Assembly: GCF_014648655.1 (NCBI RefSeq)
Contig: NZ_BMRN01000002.1
Span: 186,001-250,000 of the forward strand
From: Streptomyces atratus
Lineage (GTDB): Bacteria > Actinomycetota > Actinomycetes > Streptomycetales > Streptomycetaceae
DNA: 64,000 nucleotides
Reading direction: 5' to 3'
The translations under genes and the position numbers were made by a program. Shown piece after piece: positions 49,719 to 59,698 of this stretch. Below the pieces are notes generated by a model, which worked only from the letters and a program-made list of their open reading frames with translations, was not told the origin of the DNA and ran no database searches. Position 1 is the first letter of the stretch, and every line of letters begins with the position of its first letter.

Positions 49719-52379
49719 ATGGAGACCCCTATTGCGCGTACGTCCCGGTGGCGGCGACCGCTGCCCCGTAAACGCGGCCGGTGGGCCGCGGGCCTCGCGG
49801 CGCTCGTCGTGCTGGCCGGTGCGGGCACCTGGACCGCAACTGCCGACGACGGCGGGGCCGCCGTGCACCGCCAGGACCGGATGATGCGCGTGGACGGCGT
49901 GTCCATCGACACCTCGTACTTCGCCACCGGGGGGACGCAGCGCAGGCCCGCCGTGCTGATCGGGCACGGATTCGGCGGCAGCAAGAACGACGTACGGGCG
50001 CAGGCCGAACAACTGGCCGGTGCCGGGTACGCCGTGCTGACCTGGTCCGCCCGCGGGTTCGGGAAGTCGGGCGGGGAGATCGCACTCAACGCCCCCGACC
50101 GCGAGGTCAAGGACGTGTCCCGGCTGATCGACTGGCTGGCGGACCGGCCCGAGGTGGAGCTCGACGCCAAGGGCGACCCCCGGGTCGGGGTCACCGGGGC
50201 CTCCTACGGCGGAGCCGTCTCGCTCCTCGCCGCCGGGTACGACAAGCGCGTCGATGCCATCGCACCGCAGATCACCTACTGGAACCTGGCCGACGCCCTC
50301 TTCCCCGACGGGGTCTTCAAGAAGCTCTGGGCCGGAATCTTCGTCACCACCGGTGGCGGCTGCCAGAAGTTCGAGAAGCGGCTCTGCGACATGTACGAAC
50401 GGGTCGCCGTCAGCGGGAAGCCGGATGCCGCCGCCCGAGCGCTGCTGACCGAGCGTTCCCCGAGCGCCGTCGCCGACCGGATCAAGGTGCCCGCGCTCAT
50501 CGTGCAGGGGCAGTCCGACTCGCTCTTCCCGCTCGGCCAGGCCGACGGCATGGCCGAGGCGATAAGCGGCAACGGCGCGCCGGTCGCCGTCGACTGGATC
50601 GCCGGTGGGCACGACGGCGGTGACCTGGAGACCGACCGGGTGCGGCAACGGATCGACGGATGGTTCGACCGGTATCTGAAGGGCGACAAGGGCGCCGACA
50701 CCGGGCCCGGCTTTCGCGTCACCCGGACCGGAGGTATCGACTCCACCGACGGGGCCGCCCTCACGCGCGGGGCGAGCAGCGATACGTATCCGGGGCTGAG
50801 CAGTGGAGGAGAAACGATCGACCTCGGGCGTCGGACGCAGTCGTTCCGTAACCCGGCCGGGGCCAACCCGCCCGCCATCTCGGCCGTTCCCGGCGTCGGC
50901 GGCGGGCTCTCCCAGCTGTCGTCCCTCGGCGTCGGCCTCTCGATCGACTTCCCGGGGCAGTACGCCCGCTTCGACTCGGCCCCGCTGGACAAGTCCCTGC
51001 GCGTCACCGGCTCACCGACCGCGCGTGTCGTCGTCGATGCGGAACGGGGCGACGCCGTGCTGTTCGGGAAGGTGTACGACGTGTCGCCGGACGGCAAGCA
51101 GCAGGTGCTGCCCTCCCAGCTGGTCGCACCCTTCCGGATCCCGCAGTCTCAGCAGGGCAAGGGCGTGCAGCTGACGCTCCCCGCCATCGACCACCAATTC
51201 GACGCAGGACACCGGCTCCGCCTGGTCCTCTCCGCCACCGACCTCGGCTACGCCTCACCGGCCGAGCCGACGACGTACAAGGTGACCGCAGACGGCCCGC
51301 TGAGCGTCCCCACCGCCCCCGCCCTGAAGACCGCAGCGGCCACCTTGCCCTGGTGGACCTGGGGGCTCCCGGCCGGCGCCGTCGTGATCGCCGCCGCGTT
51401 GCTTTTCACCGCCCGCCGCCGCACTGTGACCCCCGCACCCGATCCGACGCTCGCCGGTGTCCCTCTCCAGATCACCGGCCTGTCGAAGAAGTACGCCAGG
51501 TCCGCCGACCGGTACGCCGTGAAGGAACTGTCCTTCCGGGTCGAGAAGGGGCAGGTGCTCGGCCTCCTCGGACCCAACGGCGCGGGCAAGACCACCACCC
51601 TGCGCATGCTCATGGGGCTCATCACGCCCGACGACGGCGAGATCCGCGTCTTCGGGCAGGCCATCCGGCCGGGAGCGCCCGTGCTGTCCCGGGTCGGCTC
51701 GTTCGTCGAAGGAGCCGGCTTCCTGCCGCACCTGTCCGGGCGCGCCAACCTGGAGCTGTACTGGCAGGCCACCGGACGGCCCGCCGAGGACGCCCACATC
51801 GAGGAGGCCCTGGAGATCGCCGGGCTTGGTGAGGCACTGGCCCGCGCCGTCCGTACGTACTCGCAAGGCATGCGGCAACGGCTGGCCATCGCCCAGGCCA
51901 TGCTCGGGATGCCGGACCTGCTCATCCTCGACGAACCGACCAACGGACTCGACCCGCCCCAGATCCGCGAGATGCGCGACGTGATGATCCGGTACGCGGC
52001 CGGGGGCCGGACCGTCATCGTCTCCAGCCACCTCCTCTCCGAGGTCGAACAGTCCTGCACCCACCTCGTGGTCATGGACCGCGGCCGGCTCGTCCAGACG
52101 GGCCCGGTCGCCGAGATCACCGGCTCCGGCGACATGCTGCTCGCCACCAGCGCGCAGGACATCGCCGAACCCCTCGTGGGGAAGGTCGCCGCACTGCCGG
52201 GGATCGGCTCGGCCGTCCGTACGGACGACGGCCGCGGACTGCTCGTACGGCTCGACGGCGCCACCTCGTCCGAGCTGATCGCCGAACTGGTGCGGCTGGA
52301 CATGCCGTTGACCGGTGTCGGGCCGCACCGCCGCCTGGAGGACGCGTTCCTCACCCTGATCTCCGGAGGCTCCGCATGA
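49719..52379 (+). CDS. Fusion of a CocE/X-Pro-peptidase-like hydrolase and an ABC ATPase
   Basis: 886 residues. A basic N-terminus and one membrane helix (about 22-43) lead to an alpha/beta hydrolase with oxyanion loop VLIGHGFGGSKND, nucleophile VTGASYGGAVSLL, acid region LIVQGQSDSLFP and His in GGHDGG. A jelly-roll-like X-Pro-peptidase C-domain follows (about 350-540). A second membrane helix (WWTWGLPAGAVVIAAALLF) precedes a complete ABC ATPase: Walker A GLLGPNGAGKTTT, signature YSQGMRQRLAIAQA, Walker B LLILDEPTNGLDPP. Topology would place the hydrolase outside and the ATPase inside. The permease gene follows with an ATGA overlap. Confidence 0.9.
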   Translation: METPIARTSRWRRPLPRKRGRWAAGLAALVVLAGAGTWTATADDGGAAVHRQDRMMRVDGVSIDTSYFATGGTQRRPAVLIGHGFGGSKNDVRAQAEQLAGAGYAVLTWSARGFGKSGGEIALNAPDREVKDVSRLIDWLADRPEVELDAKGDPRVGVTGASYGGAVSLLAAGYDKRVDAIAPQITYWNLADALFPDGVFKKLWAGIFVTTGGGCQKFEKRLCDMYERVAVSGKPDAAARALLTERSPSAVADRIKVPALIVQGQSDSLFPLGQADGMAEAISGNGAPVAVDWIAGGHDGGDLETDRVRQRIDGWFDRYLKGDKGADTGPGFRVTRTGGIDSTDGAALTRGASSDTYPGLSSGGETIDLGRRTQSFRNPAGANPPAISAVPGVGGGLSQLSSLGVGLSIDFPGQYARFDSAPLDKSLRVTGSPTARVVVDAERGDAVLFGKVYDVSPDGKQQVLPSQLVAPFRIPQSQQGKGVQLTLPAIDHQFDAGHRLRLVLSATDLGYASPAEPTTYKVTADGPLSVPTAPALKTAAATLPWWTWGLPAGAVVIAAALLFTARRRTVTPAPDPTLAGVPLQITGLSKKYARSADRYAVKELSFRVEKGQVLGLLGPNGAGKTTTLRMLMGLITPDDGEIRVFGQAIRPGAPVLSRVGSFVEGAGFLPHLSGRANLELYWQATGRPAEDAHIEEALEIAGLGEALARAVRTYSQGMRQRLAIAQAMLGMPDLLILDEPTNGLDPPQIREMRDVMIRYAAGGRTVIVSSHLLSEVEQSCTHLVVMDRGRLVQTGPVAEITGSGDMLLATSAQDIAEPLVGKVAALPGIGSAVRTDDGRGLLVRLDGATSSELIAELVRLDMPLTGVGPHRRLEDAFLTLISGGSA

Positions 52380-53251
52380 GTGCCGCAGTCGATGCCACAG
52401 AAGCCGCCGAGGCCCCCGGCTACCGCGCCCGGCGCACCCTGCCGCTGCGTGTCGAGGCGGTACGTCAGCTGCGCAGGCGCCGCACCCTGCTCATGGGCGG
52501 GGTGCTGGCGGCGCTGCCGTTCATCCTGATCGCCGCGTTCGCGATCGGCGGCACGCCGTCCTCCCGGGGCGGCGGTGACCGGCTGACCCTGATGGACACC
52601 GCGACCGCGTCCGCCGCGAACTTCGCCGCGACATGTCTGTTCGTGTCCGCCGGTTTCCTGCTCGTCGTCCCGGTGGCGCTGTTCTGCGGGGACACCGTCG
52701 CCTCCGAGGCCAGTTGGTCCTCGCTGCGCTATCTGCTGGCGGCGCCCGTGCCACGGGCCAGGCTGCTGTGGAGCAAGCTCGTCGTGGCGCTCGGCTTCAG
52801 TCTGGCCGCGATGGTGCTGCTGCCGCTCGTGGCGCTGGCCGCGGGAGCCGCCGCGTACGGCTGGGGGCCGCTCGAACTTCCCACCGGCGGGGCGCTGGCG
52901 GCCTCGGACACCGTGCCGCGCCTCGCGCTCGTCGTCGCGTTCATCTTCGTCTCCCAACTGGTCACCGCCGGGCTGGCGTTCTGGCTGTCGACGAAGACCG
53001 ACGCCCCGCTGGGCGCGGTCGGCGGGGCGGTCGGGCTGACCATTGTCGGCAATGTGCTGGACGCCGTCACCGCGCTCGGGTCCTGGCGCGAATTCCTGCC
53101 CGCGCACTGGCAGTTCGCCAGGGCTGACGCGCTCCAGCCCGATCTGGAATGGGGCGGCATGGCGAAGGGCGCGGCGATCTCGGTGACCTATGCCCTGATC
53201 CTGTTCGCCTTCGCCTTCCGGGGGTTCAGTCGTAAGGACATCGTGTCCTGA
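52376..53251 (+). CDS. ABC transporter permease
   Basis: 291 residues, start fixed by the ATGA overlap with the fusion gene. About six membrane segments: LLMGGVLAALPFILIAAFAI, CLFVSAGFLLVVPVALFCGD, LVVALGFSLAAMVLLPLVAL, LALVVAFIFVSQLVTAGLAF, GAVGGAVGLTIVGNVLDAVT and ISVTYALILFAFAFRGF. The ABC-2-type pattern SEASWSSLRYLLAAPVPRAR occurs between the second and third segments. It forms an exporter with the ATPase half of the preceding fusion; the substrate is unknown. Confidence 0.9.
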   Translation: MSAAVDATEAAEAPGYRARRTLPLRVEAVRQLRRRRTLLMGGVLAALPFILIAAFAIGGTPSSRGGGDRLTLMDTATASAANFAATCLFVSAGFLLVVPVALFCGDTVASEASWSSLRYLLAAPVPRARLLWSKLVVALGFSLAAMVLLPLVALAAGAAAYGWGPLELPTGGALAASDTVPRLALVVAFIFVSQLVTAGLAFWLSTKTDAPLGAVGGAVGLTIVGNVLDAVTALGSWREFLPAHWQFARADALQPDLEWGGMAKGAAISVTYALILFAFAFRGFSRKDIVS

Positions 53252-53383
53252 GCTTGACGTTCCGCCGATTTCCCGGCCTCCGTTGCCGCATCGAGATTCA
53301 TCCGCAACGTCTTCGTCTGCTCCCCGGCACCGTCTCGCACGTCACATTCACAAGTGCTGACACGACGACGTTGGGGGCAGGGC

Positions 53384-54979
53384 ATGGAACGCCGGACACG
53401 GAAGTACGTACGGACCTGGCGTGGGGCCCTCGGCGTGCTGCTGACGGGCGGGGTGCTGCTCACCGGGTGCTCGGGGGCATCCGACGGAACGGAGTACTCC
53501 TCCGCCGACCGCCGGGCCGCCCCGGCCCCCGCACCCGCCGCGTCGGGCGGTGCGGCCGACAACGACGGCGCGAAAGGTGCGGACGGCTCGAAGAAACAGG
53601 ACGGGCTGCGGGAGTCCGCGCCGCCCGACTACCTGTCCACCTTCGCCCTGGACGTCGACACCGCCTCGTACGGGTATGCGCGCCGCACCCTCGCCGACGG
53701 CAACCTGCCGGAGCCGGCCACCGTGCGGCCCGAGGAGTTCGTCAACAGCTTCCGCCAGGGCTACCGGCGCCCGGCCGGCAACGGCTTCACCGTGAACGTC
53801 GACGGCGCCCGTGCCGGGGCCGACGGCTGGTCGCTGGTACGGGTCGGCCTGGCCGCCCGGGCGGCTCCCGCCCGTGACGAACGCCCGCCCGCCGCGCTCA
53901 CCTTCGTCGTCGACATCTCCGGCTCGATGGCCGAACCGGGCCGCCTCGACCTGGTGAAGAGGTCCCTGGGCATCCTCACCGACGAACTCCGCGACGACGA
54001 CTCGGTCTCCCTGGTCACCTTCAGCGACGAGGCTAAGACGCTGCTGCCGATGACCCGGCTGCGGGACCACCGCGGCAGGATCCGCGACCGGGTCGACTCC
54101 ATGGAACCCACCGACTCCACGAACGTGGAAGCAGGCATCCGGCGCGGGTACGACGAGGCCGTCGACGGCCGGGTCAAGGGCGCCAACAACCGGGTCGTCC
54201 TGCTCTCCGACGCCCTCGCCAACACCGGGGAGACCGATGCCGAAGCCATCCTCGAACGCATCGACTCCGCCCGCCGCGAGTACGGCATCACCCTCTTCGG
54301 CGTCGGCGTCGGCAGCGACTACGGCGACGCGCTGATGGAACAGCTCACCAACAAGGGCGACGGCCACACCACGTACATCGCCGACGAGACCCAGGCCCGA
54401 AAGGTCTTCGTCGACCAGCTGCCCGCACACCTCGAACTGACGGCGCGCGACGCCAAGGCCCAGGTCGCCTTCGACCCGAAGACCGTCGAGAAGTTCAAGC
54501 TGATCGGTTACGAGGACCGGAAGGTCGCCGACGAGGACTTCCGCAACGACCGCGTCGACGGCGGCGAGGTCGGCCCCGGCCACACGGTGACGGCGCTCTA
54601 CGCCGTACACCTCCGGGACGGCGCCTTCGGGCATGTGGCGACCGCGACCGTGCGCTGGCTGGACCCCAGGACCCGGGCCCCGCACGAGCAGACGGGGGCG
54701 GTCGGGACGGAAGCGATCGACGGTCCGCTGTGGGGCGGCGACAGCAAGCGGCTCCAAGTGACGGCGGTCGCCGCCTACTTCGCCGAGGCGCTGCGCGGGG
54801 GCCGGCTGCCGGGCGCGCCCGGACTCGGTGAACTCGCCTCACGGGCTGACACGTTGGCCTCCGGGACCGAGGACGATTCGGTACGGAAGCTGGCGACCGC
54901 GATCGGACGGGCCGACCGGCTCAAGGGCGGCGGGGACGACAACGGGTCCGGGGGCGCGCCGGAAGGCGAGATGGACTGA
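53384..54979 (+). CDS. vWA-domain lipoprotein (YfbK-like)
   Basis: 531 residues from ATG 53384. The lipobox is LLTGC after a short hydrophobic stretch, so it is membrane-anchored outside the cell. An N-terminal YfbK-type domain (DYLSTFALDVDTASYGYARR, VRPEEFVNSF) is followed by a von Willebrand A domain with an intact metal site (VVDISGSMAEPGRLDLVK, STNVEAGIRRGYDEAV, LLSDALANTGETD). A C-terminal DUF3520-like domain has VEKFKLIGYEDRKVADEDF and GGEVGPGHTVTALYAV. The role is probably adhesive or in envelope assembly. Low-complexity Ala/Gly/Asp stretches flank the folded part. Confidence 0.9.
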   Translation: MERRTRKYVRTWRGALGVLLTGGVLLTGCSGASDGTEYSSADRRAAPAPAPAASGGAADNDGAKGADGSKKQDGLRESAPPDYLSTFALDVDTASYGYARRTLADGNLPEPATVRPEEFVNSFRQGYRRPAGNGFTVNVDGARAGADGWSLVRVGLAARAAPARDERPPAALTFVVDISGSMAEPGRLDLVKRSLGILTDELRDDDSVSLVTFSDEAKTLLPMTRLRDHRGRIRDRVDSMEPTDSTNVEAGIRRGYDEAVDGRVKGANNRVVLLSDALANTGETDAEAILERIDSARREYGITLFGVGVGSDYGDALMEQLTNKGDGHTTYIADETQARKVFVDQLPAHLELTARDAKAQVAFDPKTVEKFKLIGYEDRKVADEDFRNDRVDGGEVGPGHTVTALYAVHLRDGAFGHVATATVRWLDPRTRAPHEQTGAVGTEAIDGPLWGGDSKRLQVTAVAAYFAEALRGGRLPGAPGLGELASRADTLASGTEDDSVRKLATAIGRADRLKGGGDDNGSGGAPEGEMD

Positions 54980-55043
54980 CCGGGGGAGGCGTCGGGCCGC
55001 ACCGGCATATGAAAGTGGGCTGTGCGGCCCGTCCGCCGACGCC

Positions 55044-55505
55044 ATGATGTGCACCATGTCCTCCCTGTTGCCGACGCTCGCCGTGATCACGACCGGCCTC
55101 TATGCCGGCTTCCTGCTGACGTTCCTGATCGCGATCATGCCCGGCATCGCGGCACTGCCGGACGAACGGTTCACGGCCGCGATGCGCCGCTTCAACGAGA
55201 AGGTGCCCTCACCGGCCTTCCTGGTCCTCTTCCTCGGTGTGATCGCGCTCCCGGCCGCCGTGGTCGTGGGAGCCGACGGCGACGCGGACCGGGCGCTCGC
55301 AGTGGCGGCGCTGGTCTGCGCGGTCGGCAGCCACCTGATCACGATCACCGGGAACATCCCGCTGAACAAGGCACTCGCGTCGTCCGAGGGCGGCGGTGAC
55401 AGCGCTGCCCGCGAGGCGTTCGAGTCCCGCTGGAACAACCTCCACCGGGTCCGGACGGCCCTGTCCCTCGCCGCGTTCGCGCTGCTGGCCGTGGCCGCCG
55501 GGTAG
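55044..55505 (+). CDS. DUF1772 membrane protein
   Basis: 153 residues from ATG 55044; ATGs at 55047 and 55056 are alternatives and none has a clear ribosome site. Family pattern: TTGLYAGFLLTFLIAIMPGI, FTAAMRRFNEKVPSPAFLVL, GSHLITITGNIPLNKALASS, and ESRWNNLHRVRTALSLAAFA. Four membrane helices are expected. Function unknown, sometimes associated with anthrone oxygenase-like folds. Its end abuts a truncated nucleotidyltransferase remnant on the other strand. Confidence 0.85.
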   Translation: MMCTMSSLLPTLAVITTGLYAGFLLTFLIAIMPGIAALPDERFTAAMRRFNEKVPSPAFLVLFLGVIALPAAVVVGADGDADRALAVAALVCAVGSHLITITGNIPLNKALASSEGGGDSAAREAFESRWNNLHRVRTALSLAAFALLAVAAG

Positions 55506-55658
55506 GGCGACGAGGTCGAGGTCGCTGCGGCCGGGCCGGTGGTCCCCCGGCGCGAGGGAGCCGTGCGCCCAGACCGCTTCAAGGGGCACGGCGCGACCGG
55601 CGTCGGCGATGAAGCGGTCCAGGAGGAGCCGGGTGGGCTGCGCCTCGTCGGCATGCAT
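55500..55658 (-). pseudogene. Truncated nucleotidyltransferase gene (5-prime stub)
   Basis: The minus-strand frame from ATG 55658 reads HADEAQPTRLLLDRFIADAG, then VWAHGSLAPGDHRPGRSDLD and LVALPG. This is the start of an aminoglycoside-type nucleotidyltransferase domain with its GS...D-x-D motif. After about 53 codons the sequence becomes antisense to the DUF1772 gene and homology stops, so most of the gene, including its substrate domain, is missing. Confidence 0.65.
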
Positions 55659-55906
55659 GGCACCGACTGCGGCACGGGTGCCGGGGCGCCGAAATGACGG
55701 ACGACCGGATCAGGCCTCCGTACCGGGACCGAGGTGGAGGAGCTGTGACGGTCCGCCCGGGAACGCAACCCTCGGACGGGACCGCCGGTCTGAGTCTGCA
55801 AAGTGCCGGCGCGACGCATGATGTGCCCCCGCACTCCCGTACATCCCGGAAGCCCACCGAGCCCCGCACCCACCCCCCTCATCGCTCATCGAACGAAGGA
55901 GCCCAC

Positions 55907-57415
55907 GTGGCAACCCGCGCTTTAGGAATATCCGTGGCCCTCGCCATCGCCGTGGCGGCCGCCGTGACCACCTTCCCCGCCGTGGCCCAGGCGTCGACGC
56001 CCGCCCCCGTGACAGCCTCCGCGACCCCTGCGGCGGCTGTGCCCGCCCCGACCCCGCGCCGCGACGACTTCAACGGGGACGGCTACCCGGACGTGGCGTT
56101 CACCGCGCCCGGTGCCACCGTCGGGGGCGCGGCGAAGGCCGGGTACGTGGGTGTGGTGTACGGCTCCAAGAGCGGTCTGAAGACCTCCACCAAGCAGGTC
56201 TTCACCCAGGACTCGCCCGGAATCCCGGACACCGCCGAGGCAGGGGACGCGTTCGGCAGCTCGATGGTCTCCGCCGACCTGGACCGGGACGGGTACAGCG
56301 ACCTGGTGGTCGGCGCGCCGAAGGAGGCGATCGGCTCGTTCAAGTCGGCCGGTTCGCTCACCGTCATCTGGGGCGGCGCGCACGGGCTGTCGGGTGGCGC
56401 GACCCTCCTGACGGGCGACGAACTGTACGACGAGATCGGCGGCAAGGCCGCCGTCGGCGACTTCGACGGCGACGGCGCCCCGGACGTCGTCACCCTCGGG
56501 ATGGGCAACACCCACATCCTGTCCGGCCCGTTCGAACGCGACGGCAGCGCGGCCGCTCCCGTCAGGGAGATCCTGGACATGGACGATCTGCGCCACCTGG
56601 ACCTCGCCGCGGGCGACTTCAACGGTGACGGCCGCGACGACCTGGCCGGTGTCGTCCACGACGGCGACGAGTTCGACGCCCGGCGCATCCTCATCCGTAA
56701 CGGCGGTGCCACCGGCCTCAGCGACAAGTACACCGTCGTCAACAGGCCGAATGGCTACCGCCTCCAGGGCGGCGAGACCATCGCGGCCGGCCACATCAAC
56801 GGGGACAAGTACGCCGACCTCGTCGTGGGCCGCACGATCGAGGGCTACGACAGCGATCTGGACTATCCGCTCGCCCTGGGCGGCATGATCACCTACGTAC
56901 CGGGCAGCGCCACCGGCCCGCGGGGCGACCGGGCCAAGGTCTTCAACCAGGACAGCGCCGGTGTCCCCGGTGTCGCCGAAGTGCACGACGGATTCGGCGC
57001 GTCGCTGTCGATCGGTGACATGAACGGTGACGGCTACGGCGACATCGCCGTCGGCGTGCCCTACGAGGACCTCGGCACGACGAAGAACGCGGGTTCGGTC
57101 CTGGTCCTCCCCGGCACCGCATCCGGTCCCACCGGGAAGGGCACCGTGGGCTTCAACCAGGACACGGCGAACGTCCCCGGGGCGGCCGAGGCGAACGACG
57201 GGTTCGGCGGCGCCGCCAAGCCGGTCGACGCCAACCGCGACGGCCGCACCGAACTGGTCGTCGGCGCCCCCGGCGAGAACGCGCACGCGGGCTCCCTGTG
57301 GGTCTTCCCGACCACGGCCTCCGGTGTGACGGCCAAGGGATCGTTCACGTTCGGCCACGGGACGCTGGGCACGGTGGCGACAGCCGCGGGGCTGGGTTCG
57401 TCGTTCAACCGCTGA
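55907..57415 (+). CDS. Secreted FG-GAP repeat (integrin-alpha-like) protein
   Basis: 502 residues from GTG 55907, with AAGGAG five bases upstream. A Sec signal peptide (ATRALGISVALAIAVAAAVT, ending AQAST) leads to a series of FG-GAP repeats. Each has a calcium-binding DxNxDGxxDL-type loop: DDFNGDGYPDVAF, ADLDRDGYSDLVVG, GDFDGDGAPDVV, GDFNGDGRDDLAG, GHINGDKYADLVVG, GDMNGDGYGDIAVG, DANRDGRTELVVG. That makes seven blades, a beta-propeller. It probably binds carbohydrate or protein ligands outside the cell. No catalytic motif. Confidence 0.92.
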   Translation: MATRALGISVALAIAVAAAVTTFPAVAQASTPAPVTASATPAAAVPAPTPRRDDFNGDGYPDVAFTAPGATVGGAAKAGYVGVVYGSKSGLKTSTKQVFTQDSPGIPDTAEAGDAFGSSMVSADLDRDGYSDLVVGAPKEAIGSFKSAGSLTVIWGGAHGLSGGATLLTGDELYDEIGGKAAVGDFDGDGAPDVVTLGMGNTHILSGPFERDGSAAAPVREILDMDDLRHLDLAAGDFNGDGRDDLAGVVHDGDEFDARRILIRNGGATGLSDKYTVVNRPNGYRLQGGETIAAGHINGDKYADLVVGRTIEGYDSDLDYPLALGGMITYVPGSATGPRGDRAKVFNQDSAGVPGVAEVHDGFGASLSIGDMNGDGYGDIAVGVPYEDLGTTKNAGSVLVLPGTASGPTGKGTVGFNQDTANVPGAAEANDGFGGAAKPVDANRDGRTELVVGAPGENAHAGSLWVFPTTASGVTAKGSFTFGHGTLGTVATAAGLGSSFNR

Positions 57416-57452
57416 CACAGGTTCTCTGCCGCGCGTCACGATCACGGCCGGG

Positions 57453-57470
57453 GGTAGGGCCGGCCCTACC
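57453..57470. promoter_or_regulatory. Perfect 18-bp palindrome before the kinase gene
   Basis: GGTAGGGCCGGCCCTACC lies 37 bases after the FG-GAP stop and 58 bases before the histidine kinase start. It could terminate the first gene or be an operator for autoregulation by the downstream response regulator. Confidence 0.5.
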
Positions 57471-57528
57471 TCCGGGACTCGGGCAGCACGGATGTACCCG
57501 CCCCGAGACCGTCTCCTACGGTGAGGCC

Positions 57529-58821
57529 ATGCGCCCTCGCACCGTGTGGCAGGCCCTGCCGACCGCCCGCTATCTGCTGACGTCCTGGCCCTGGAGGTCG
57601 GCCGGTTACCTGGTCAGCGGTGCTCTGGCCGGCGCGGCCGTCCTGGTGCTGATCGTGATCGGCGTGGCCGTGGGCGGTGCGCTGTCCCTCGCACTGATCG
57701 GACTGCCGCTGCTCGCCCTCCTCGCTCTGACCGGGATTCCGGTCGCGGCCCTGGAGCGGCGCAGGCTCCGCCTCATGGACCGCATCCCGGCCCCCGACCC
57801 GCACCGCCGGCCGGAGGAACCGGGGCTGTGGAGCTGGACGACGTGCCGGTTCCGGGAGCGGGCGACCTGGCGGGAACTCGGGTACGTGCTGCTGCTTGGC
57901 GTGGTCCTGTGGCCGCTCGACGCCCTCGCGGTGGGCGTCTGCACGGTCGTCCCGCTGGCGGTGGTGAGCACTCCCGTGGTGATGGAGGTGTACGGGGACG
58001 GCGCGGAGGCCCGGGTGGTGAAGCTGTGGACGGTCACGACGTGGCCCGAAGCCTTCGCGACCGCGGCGGGCGGACTCGTCACTCTGATGCTCGGCTGCTA
58101 CTTCCTGGGCCTGCTGGCCGGAGCGAGGTCGGAGCTGACCCGCTACCTGCTCACAAACCGATCAGCCGAGCCGGACGCCCGGGTCGTGGAACTCACCCGT
58201 TCCCGGGTCAGGTTGGTCGATGCCTTCGAGGCGGAGCGCCGCCGTATCGAACGCGATCTGCACGACGGGGCCCAACAGCGCATTGTCGCGCTCACCATGA
58301 TGCTCGGGCTGGCCCGTCTGGACACTCCGTCCGGCCCCCTGGCCGACCAACTGGCCCGGGCCCACGAAGAGGCCGGCAAGGCACTTTCGGAGCTGCGCGA
58401 GCTGATCCACGGCATCCATCCCCAGGTCCTCGCCGACTACGGCCTCCGGGCCGCAGTCGCCGACGCCGCCGATCGTTCCGTGATCCCCGTCGACCTGGAC
58501 CTCGAACTGCCCGGCAGATTCCCCGAAGCCGTCGAGGCAGCCGCGTACTTCGTGGTCTGCGAGGCACTGGCCAACGTCGCCAGACACAGCGGCGCGCACC
58601 GCGTCGCAGTCAGCGGCGGCCACGCCGGAGGCCGGATGTTCCTGGAGATCCACGACGACGGACGGGGCGGTGCGAGCACATCCGGCGGCGGCAGCGGACT
58701 GACCGGCTTGGCCGACCGGGTGTCCGTACTGGATGGCAGACTTTCCCTGTCCAGTCCGGCCGGGGGCCCGACCCGATTGCGTGTGGAGATTCCTTGCGAG
58801 TGGACCGATCGCTCCGCGTAG
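57529..58821 (+). CDS. Sensor histidine kinase (NarL-type partner)
   Basis: 430 residues from ATG 57529. Two pairs of membrane helices ([79 protein letters not shown]) form a sensor-like membrane region. A HisKA_3 dimerisation helix follows with phospho-acceptor His245 ([19 protein letters not shown]). The ATPase domain has the N box [16 protein letters not shown] and the G box [18 protein letters not shown]. The stimulus is unknown. It overlaps the response regulator gene. Confidence 0.92.
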   Translation: MRPRTVWQALPTARYLLTSWPWRSAGYLVSGALAGAAVLVLIVIGVAVGGALSLALIGLPLLALLALTGIPVAALERRRLRLMDRIPAPDPHRRPEEPGLWSWTTCRFRERATWRELGYVLLLGVVLWPLDALAVGVCTVVPLAVVSTPVVMEVYGDGAEARVVKLWTVTTWPEAFATAAGGLVTLMLGCYFLGLLAGARSELTRYLLTNRSAEPDARVVELTRSRVRLVDAFEAERRRIERDLHDGAQQRIVALTMMLGLARLDTPSGPLADQLARAHEEAGKALSELRELIHGIHPQVLADYGLRAAVADAADRSVIPVDLDLELPGRFPEAVEAAAYFVVCEALANVARHSGAHRVAVSGGHAGGRMFLEIHDDGRGGASTSGGGSGLTGLADRVSVLDGRLSLSSPAGGPTRLRVEIPCEWTDRSA

Positions 58822-59453
58822 TTCTGGCCGAGGACAGCGTGCTGCTGCGCGAGGGTCTCATCGGCCTGCTCACCCGCTTCGGCCACGAGGTGGTCGCGGC
58901 CGTCGGCGACGCGGAGGCGCTCACGGCGGCAGTGGCCGAGCACGGCCCGGACATCGTCGTGACCGATGTCCGGATGCCGCCCGGCTTCCAGGACGAGGGC
59001 CTGCACGCGGCGGTGAGGCTCCGCGAGAAGCAGCCCGCCCTCCCGGTACTGGTCCTGAGCCAGTACGTGCAACGTACGTACGCCGCAGACCTCCTCGACT
59101 CCGGGGACGGCTCGGGCGTCGGCTATCTGCTCAAGGACCGCGTCGGCCAGATCGAGGAGTTCACCGACGCCCTGCAGGAGGTCGCCGACGGCGGCACGGT
59201 CGTCGACCCGGAGGTCGTACGCCAACTCCTGCGCCGCCGCCGCGATCCACTGGAGCGCCTCACCGCCAGGGAGCGCGAGGTGCTCGCCCTGGTGGCCCAG
59301 GGCAGGTCCAACGGTTCGATCGCCCGTGACCTGGTGGTCTCCGAGGCCGCGGTGGGCAAGCACATCGGCAACATCCTTGCCAAGCTGGACCTCCCGCCGG
59401 CCGACGAGACACACCGCAGGGTGCTGGCCGTACTGGCCTTCCTGCGCGCGTAA
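58794..59453 (+). CDS. LuxR/NarL-family response regulator
   Basis: 219 residues if it starts at TTG 58794, five bases after GGAG; GTG 58800 is the alternative with a poorer ribosome site. Receiver domain: [20 protein letters not shown], phospho-Asp58 in [47 protein letters not shown]. The LuxR helix-turn-helix is [20 protein letters not shown], then [19 protein letters not shown]. It is translationally coupled to the kinase and is its cognate regulator; targets are not visible beyond the palindrome at 57453. Confidence 0.92.
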   Translation: MRVDRSLRVVLAEDSVLLREGLIGLLTRFGHEVVAAVGDAEALTAAVAEHGPDIVVTDVRMPPGFQDEGLHAAVRLREKQPALPVLVLSQYVQRTYAADLLDSGDGSGVGYLLKDRVGQIEEFTDALQEVADGGTVVDPEVVRQLLRRRRDPLERLTAREREVLALVAQGRSNGSIARDLVVSEAAVGKHIGNILAKLDLPPADETHRRVLAVLAFLRA

Positions 59454-59462
59454 CCACAGGCT

Positions 59463-59698
59463 GTGGCGGCCGTGCTGAAGAACCTCGAAGAACGCGGCCC
59501 GGTCACCAGGTCGGCGCACCCGTGGCACCAGAAGATCCGGGAGACCCGGCTCACCGGCACCGGCCGCGAAACAGCACGCCTGGCCGACGAACGGGCCGTG
59601 CGCATCGAACACCGCCTCGCCGACGAGTTCACCCCCAGGAACGCGACACCCTGCGAGGGCTGCTCGCGCGCTGCGTCACAGCCATCGAGCAGGACTGA
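59463..59698 (+). pseudogene. MarR-family regulator remnant, truncated and frameshifted
   Basis: The frame reads AAVLKNLEERGPVTRSAHPW, HQKIRETRLTGTGRETARLA, DERAVRIEHRLADEFTP, the C-terminal half of a Streptomyces MarR protein. After FTP the frame breaks. Shifting by one restores ERDTLRGLLARCVTAIEQD and a TGA at 59696-59698, so one base is lost at about 59637. The DNA-binding N-terminal half is absent, and the preceding bases belong to the response regulator end. Confidence 0.75.
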
